This document shows positions 59,958 to 64,000 of a DNA stretch of 64,000 nt, piece after piece (position 1 is the stretch's first letter; every line of letters starts with the position of its first letter). The DNA comes from JAQUGA01 sp038210985 (lineage in GTDB: Bacteria; Bacteroidota; Bacteroidia; Bacteroidales; WCHB1-69), in the NCBI GenBank assembly GCA_038210985.1, contig JBBQWB010000003.1, positions 1-64,000 on the forward strand. Direction: 5' to 3'. The position numbers were made by a program, and so were the translations under genes. The notes under the pieces were generated by a model. That model was not told the origin of the DNA, made no database searches, and saw nothing but the letters and a program-made list of their open reading frames with translations.

Positions 59958-61979
59958 ATGAAGAAATTATCTTTTTTTCTGACGTTATTATTTATTTTTT
60001 TTTCTGCATTTGGTTATTCTCAAGACGATGATGAAACAGATAAAGCAGAAGAGGGTGGCTGTAAAACAAAACTCGAAAAACAAGTACAAAAAAAATACGA
60101 TAAAGCTATTGCAGCTCGCAAAAAAGGAGACAGAGAAACCGCTAATGGATTATTTAAAGAAGTAATAGAAATGGATCCCGAATTTGCAAATCCATATTAT
60201 TTTTTAGGATTTTCGCTTATACGTGATATTGAAAATGGAAAAGGAAATGAAAAAACAATGACAGATGCGATTGGCTATTTTGAAAAATGCTCCCAATTGT
60301 GTCCCGATTATAATATTTACGCATTTTTTTATGCCGGCAAGCTTTATTACACAATGGAGCAATACGAAAAATCGATTATTCCTTTGAAAGAGTTTATGAA
60401 AGATAGAGATAAGATTAAAAACGAAGTGGATTTTGATGAAGCCGAAAGTATGGTTCGATGGTCTAAATTTTACGATGAAGCTTATCAGAACAAGGTTAAC
60501 TTTAATCCTCAAATTGTAAAAGGAGTATCTTCAAAATATGATGATTACCTTTTTTGTTTAACTCCCGACCAGGAGATAATGTTTTTTTCGAGAAGAATTC
60601 CTCAAGACATTGATAAAACAGATGTTTATCAACAACAGCGAGATGTGGAGGTTTTTACTTTTAGTAATTTCGATTCAAAATCAAATTTGTATTCAAATGG
60701 TGAAGCTATGCCATATCCATTTAATCAAAGTCAAAACGAAGGAGGTGCAACTATTACCGTAAATAACAAGTACATGGTTTTTGTCCGCTCGATTAAATTA
60801 ATTGATGGATATTTGAACTCGGATTTATTTTATTCGGAGTTAAAAGGGGAAGATTGGACAGAGCCAACAATCTTGGGCAACGAAATAAACACCCCAAAAA
60901 CATGGGAAACTATGCCAAGTATTAGTGCCGATGGGAAAACACTTTATTTTGTAAGTGATCGTCCTGGTGGTCAAGGTGGATATGATATTTATATGTCAAC
61001 TCGAAAAAATAATGGAAATTGGGGAGTTCCGGTTAATTTAGGACCAACAATTAATACTCCAAAAAACGAAAAAACTCCATTTATACATTCGGATAGTCAA
61101 ACTTTGTATTTTTCGTCGGATGGTCCCATGGGTTTTGGAGGATACGATATTTTTTATTCTCATATTGATGAGAGTACAGGAAAATGGGTAACGCCGAAAA
61201 ATATTGGTTTTCCAATAAATACCGAAAATGATGAAACTGGTTTTTTTGTGAGCATTGATGGAAGTAAAGGATATTTTGCCTCTAATATTGATTTGAGTAC
61301 AAAGAAAACGGGCGATTGGAACTTATTTGAATTTGAAATGCCCGAATCGGCTCGACCACAAAAAGTAGTTTTAATTAAAGGAAATGTGAAAACCGAAACA
61401 GGTGATGTTATTGAAGCGAATGTAACAATAAAAAACACTGTTTCTAAGGCTATAACCGAAATTCCGATTGATACCTACGATGGTAATTATGCAACGGTTG
61501 CATTAATGAAAAACGATTACATTTTGACGGTGAAAAAGGAAGGTTATGCATATGAAACGCACTATGTCGAAGCGAAAAAACCGGAAGCATTGGTAATTCA
61601 AAAAGTAAATATGGAAGTTAAGCCGATAGAGGTTGGGAAAAGTTACAATTTGAATGATATCTATTTTACCACCGATAGTTATGAACTCACTTTTGAATCA
61701 AAATCGGTAGTTGATGATTTTATCGAATTTTTGAAAGAGAATAAAAGTATAAAAGTTGAAATACAGGGACATACCGATAATGTTGGTTCTCCGACATATA
61801 ACTTAACTCTTTCCGAAAATCGTGCAAAATCGGTGTACGATTATATTATTCAAAATGGTATTCCTGCCGACAGGATGAAATATAAAGGATATGGGCAAAC
61901 AAAGCCAATTGAAGTAAATACAACCGAAGAAGGTCGAGCAAAAAATCGTAGAACAGTTTTCTTAATTACTCAAAAATAA
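59958..61979 (+). CDS. PorE-like outer-membrane scaffold: TPR, PD40 propeller, CRD, OmpA domain
   Basis: The 673-residue product has a signal peptide (MKKLSFFLTLLFIFFSAFGY), N-terminal TPR helices (about 38-150; AIAARKKGDRETANGLFKEV, then FANPYYFLGFSLIRD), PD40/WD40-like blades (about 175-460; MPSISADGKTLYFVSDRPGG and TLYFSSDGPMGFGGYDIFYS), a carboxypeptidase-regulatory-like domain (about 472-550) and an OmpA domain (GHTDNVGSPTYNLTLSENRA) ending near 673. This is exactly the order described for PorE, a T9SS component that anchors the machine to peptidoglycan. It is therefore a candidate T9SS accessory protein; the TPR-less relative at 35673 may be a paralog. Confidence 0.87.
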   Translation: MKKLSFFLTLLFIFFSAFGYSQDDDETDKAEEGGCKTKLEKQVQKKYDKAIAARKKGDRETANGLFKEVIEMDPEFANPYYFLGFSLIRDIENGKGNEKTMTDAIGYFEKCSQLCPDYNIYAFFYAGKLYYTMEQYEKSIIPLKEFMKDRDKIKNEVDFDEAESMVRWSKFYDEAYQNKVNFNPQIVKGVSSKYDDYLFCLTPDQEIMFFSRRIPQDIDKTDVYQQQRDVEVFTFSNFDSKSNLYSNGEAMPYPFNQSQNEGGATITVNNKYMVFVRSIKLIDGYLNSDLFYSELKGEDWTEPTILGNEINTPKTWETMPSISADGKTLYFVSDRPGGQGGYDIYMSTRKNNGNWGVPVNLGPTINTPKNEKTPFIHSDSQTLYFSSDGPMGFGGYDIFYSHIDESTGKWVTPKNIGFPINTENDETGFFVSIDGSKGYFASNIDLSTKKTGDWNLFEFEMPESARPQKVVLIKGNVKTETGDVIEANVTIKNTVSKAITEIPIDTYDGNYATVALMKNDYILTVKKEGYAYETHYVEAKKPEALVIQKVNMEVKPIEVGKSYNLNDIYFTTDSYELTFESKSVVDDFIEFLKENKSIKVEIQGHTDNVGSPTYNLTLSENRAKSVYDYIIQNGIPADRMKYKGYGQTKPIEVNTTEEGRAKNRRTVFLITQK

Positions 61980-62100
61980 GGAACAATAAATAGTGTCTTT
62001 CTATAAAGTCCAATAACAACCTTATTTTTGAAAATTTCAATATAATATTTTCTTTATCTATATTTGTATTTTTATAATGTTTAGATATTAAATTATAAAA
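61980..62100. other. Short intergenic stretch
   Basis: AT-rich sequence with no gene, repeat or clear promoter; it leads into the decayed gene that follows. Confidence 0.5.
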
Positions 62101-62673
62101 AACTTTCGATTTTTTTTTATTGCAATGCCTTTAGTAATTGCATTAAGTACCCAAAATTCCATGGCTCAAAATTTAATATTTTATCGCTAGGGAAAGATTA
62201 TTTTTTCAAGAATGATGCTTCAGTTTATGCAATTAAAGTTGATTCGTCTAAAGTGAATGAAGTGGGAGATACCACTTTTTATCAATTTAAAATGTCTCGG
62301 CAAGAAAACGTAATTATGAACAATTGTTTAGACTTTTATGGTGGCTCATTATATGGCAAACACAACGTTTTTACTTCCGATAGTTCCTTTTTATTGTTTT
62401 CATACCTGAATGATACCATAGTTTTAAAACCTTTTGCCCAGATATATAGTTGTTGGAAAATGTTTAAATGGAACTTTCAAGATTTATTTATTGAAGTAGT
62501 AATTACCGACATTCTTTTATTCAAGTACTGGGAAATTAGTATTTTCAGAAATATTACCTACAAATAAGTTGAGCGAAATTTCTGTGAATTCATTAAATGC
62601 AGGAATTTATTTTATTAAAGTACATTCAAAATCGGAAATGTATTTTAGCCGATTTGTAAAAATTAATTATTAG
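62101..62673 (+). pseudogene. Remnant of a small T9SS cargo gene
   Basis: Three fragments in different frames resemble one secreted protein. A signal-peptide-like piece (FIAMPLVIALSTQNSMAQN, about 62119-62175) ends at a TAG at 62188-62190. A long middle open stretch (frame of 62253-62567) reads SLGKDYFFKNDASVYAIKVD upstream of its first ATG and then beta-type sequence. Its last codons shift into another frame that encodes a C-terminal sorting-domain tail (ISVNSLNAGIYFIKVHS, then FSRFVKIN) ending at the TAG at 62671-62673. The pieces fit a gene disrupted by at least two frameshifts and perhaps a deletion. No start codon with good context remains. Confidence 0.6.
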
Positions 62674-62677
62674 TTTT

Positions 62678-63358
62678 TTAAACCCATTTTCCCAGCCAAG
62701 TTTCGCGAGAATGAAGATGGGTTTTTAATAATTCTAGATATTCATCGCGTGAAATTGATTCGGCTCCCAAACTTTCGAGATGAGGTGTATGCATTTGGCA
62801 ATCAACTAATCCAAATCCTTTTTCGGTAAGCCATTTACAAAGTGCATAAAAAGCAACTTTAGAAGCGTCGGTATCGGCATGAAACATGGATTCGCCAAAA
62901 AAGCAACCACCAATCGAAACACCATATATACCTCCAACTAAACGATTGCCAATAAATGTTTCGACCGAGTGAGCAAAACCTAATTTATAGAGCTCTTTGT
63001 ATGCTTTTCGCATGTCATTATTTATCCAAGTATCGGTTTGCTCATTGTGAGGTGTTTTTGCACATGCATCAATAACACGGCTAAAAACACTGTCGAAACG
63101 AACATTGAATTTATTTGATTTTAAAACTCGTTTTAAACTTTTTGAACAATGAAATTTTGAGGGATAAAGAATCATTCTAGGATCGGGTGACCACCACAAA
63201 ATAGGATTTTCATTATACCAAGGGAAAATTCCGTTTATGTAAGCATACAATAGTCGTTTTGGAGACAAATCACCTCCAATCGCCAATAATCCTTCAGATT
63301 CCGATTCGTTTGGATTGGGGAATAAGTAGTCGGTATCATTTAGTTGATATACCGGCAT
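62678..63358 (-). CDS. aat: Leucyl/phenylalanyl-tRNA-protein transferase
   Basis: The 226-residue cytoplasmic enzyme adds Leu or Phe to N-terminal Arg or Lys of proteins, marking them for ClpAP degradation (bacterial N-end rule). Motifs: GLLAIGGDLSPKRLLYAYIN near the N-terminus, IFPWYNENPILWWSPDPRMI, and the C-terminal GGIYGVSIGGCFFGESMFH followed by ASKVAF and LVDCQMHTPHLESLGAESIS. The length is standard. It is 7 nt downstream of the uridine kinase gene on the same strand, so the two are probably cotranscribed. ClpS/ClpA are not in the window. Confidence 0.97.
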   Translation of the reverse strand: MPVYQLNDTDYLFPNPNESESEGLLAIGGDLSPKRLLYAYINGIFPWYNENPILWWSPDPRMILYPSKFHCSKSLKRVLKSNKFNVRFDSVFSRVIDACAKTPHNEQTDTWINNDMRKAYKELYKLGFAHSVETFIGNRLVGGIYGVSIGGCFFGESMFHADTDASKVAFYALCKWLTEKGFGLVDCQMHTPHLESLGAESISRDEYLELLKTHLHSRETWLGKWV

Positions 63359-63365
63359 TTTGTTG

Positions 63366-63977
63366 TTAGAAGTTTAAATTTAATTGTATTCGAGATGCCA
63401 TAATTTCAATGGCTTGATGGTTTTCGCCACCTTGCGGAACTATAATATCGGCATAGCGTTTTGTGGGCTCAATAAAAGTAAGATGCATGGGTTTTACAAA
63501 TTTTGTATAATGATCCAAAACTTGCTTCACATTTCGTCCGCGTTCAATAATATCTCGCTGAATAATTCGCATTAGCCTGTCGTCGGAATCGGCATCTACA
63601 AATACTTTTATGTCCATTTTATCTCGCATTCGAGGATTGCTAAATGCCAAAATACCTTCGATAATTACAACTGCTTGTGGTGCAATAGTAATAGTCTCTT
63701 TAGCCCTTCCACAAGTAATATACGAATAAATTGGCATATCGATTGGCTTGCCATTTTTCAAATCTTCAATATGGCGAATTAAAAGGTTAAACTCGAAGGA
63801 TGATGGATGATCGAAATTTATTTTCAACTTATCTTCCTGACTTAAATGTCCGTTATCTTTGTAATACGAGTCCAGATAAAGAACACTTACCGTGTTTTTT
63901 GGCAACCTTTTTACAATTTCTTTAACTACGGTTGTTTTACCTGAACCTGAACCACCTGCAATTCCAATTACTAGCAT
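63366..63977 (-). CDS. udk: Uridine kinase
   Basis: The 203-residue cytoplasmic enzyme phosphorylates uridine and cytidine in pyrimidine salvage. The ATG at 63977 (MLVIGIAGGSGSGKTTVVKE) is preferred over an in-frame TTG at 63995. The P-loop is GGSGSGKT (about residues 7-14), followed by LYLDSYYKDNG, NFDHPSSFEFNLLIRHIEDL, IPIYSY-like DMPIYSYITCGR, VVIIEGILAF and the lid region RIIQRDIIERGRNVKQVLDH. It starts close to the right window edge; its upstream region is not visible. It is followed after 7 nt by aat. Confidence 0.96.
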   Translation of the reverse strand: MLVIGIAGGSGSGKTTVVKEIVKRLPKNTVSVLYLDSYYKDNGHLSQEDKLKINFDHPSSFEFNLLIRHIEDLKNGKPIDMPIYSYITCGRAKETITIAPQAVVIIEGILAFSNPRMRDKMDIKVFVDADSDDRLMRIIQRDIIERGRNVKQVLDHYTKFVKPMHLTFIEPTKRYADIIVPQGGENHQAIEIMASRIQLNLNF

Positions 63978-64000
63978 GTGTATTTTTTTGAACAAAGATA

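Noticed and set aside
1..64000. tRNA, rRNA and riboswitch genes
   Set aside because: Reading the intergenic stretches gave no cloverleaf with a GGTTCGAATCC-type T arm, no rRNA segment and no riboswitch core I could support; a covariance-model search would be decisive.

Overview
The window is AT-rich chromosomal DNA from a member of the Bacteroidota, most likely a Bacteroidales-like lineage. Evidence: several secreted proteins end in type IX secretion (T9SS) sorting domains; the most convincing promoters have the Bacteroidota form TTTG/TTG-N17-20-TAnnTTTG; start codons have A-rich leaders and no evident Shine-Dalgarno sequence; and the gene set is typical (prolyl tripeptidyl peptidase, PorE-like OmpA proteins, Na+-pumping methylmalonyl-CoA decarboxylase, bacterial GGGP synthase). 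No rRNA, tRNA, CRISPR array, prophage or transposase gene was recognised. Layout. 1-2.8 kb: an OmpA-like lipoprotein running off the left edge, a SPOR protein and a tandem universal stress protein. 3.2-6 kb: ruvB and a fused double-ATPase peptide ABC protein. 6.5-8 kb: an operon of two thioredoxins (one membrane anchored) and a methyltransferase. 8.3-22.5 kb: T9SS cargo proteins, including a 1328-residue papain-like protease and an 880-residue lamin-tail protein, interleaved with GGGP synthase, prolyl tripeptidyl peptidase, aspartate-semialdehyde dehydrogenase and a TlpA-like protein. 23-34.3 kb: a radical SAM protein, a small repeat protein, a second giant papain-like T9SS protease, then an MBOAT / AlgX-J-like / GT39 cluster followed by a very divergent phosphoglycerate-kinase-like protein. 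34.4-40.6 kb: another T9SS cargo, a PD40-OmpA protein, glycyl-tRNA synthetase, a TerC-family protein and a small membrane protein. 41.2-45.8 kb: mce-mmdA-gamma-biotin carrier-beta, a complete Na+-translocating methylmalonyl-CoA decarboxylase operon whose gamma subunit carries an extracytoplasmic lamin-tail domain. 46-48 kb: htpG. 48.1-57.4 kb: an RND efflux operon (TolC-like, MFP, RND, PII-like protein, two outer-membrane barrels) controlled by a TetR regulator, followed by a decayed T9SS gene. 57.6-62 kb: a PadR/PspC pair and a PorE-like TPR-PD40-CRD-OmpA protein. 62-64 kb: a second decayed T9SS cargo, then aat and udk. How the parts fit: much of the window serves the cell envelope (secreted proteases and adhesins, peptidoglycan-binding OmpA proteins, polysaccharide or lipid acylation, efflux). 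The methylmalonyl-CoA decarboxylase operon fits propionate/succinate-type energy metabolism coupled to a sodium gradient. Intergenic spaces are unusually rich in palindromic repeat families. The most notable non-coding signals are two near-identical 162-bp MITE-like elements with 7-bp flanking direct repeats, a pair of matching GACC-N13-GGTC sites at the TetR gene and its efflux operon, and a palindrome overlapping the promoter of the PadR gene.
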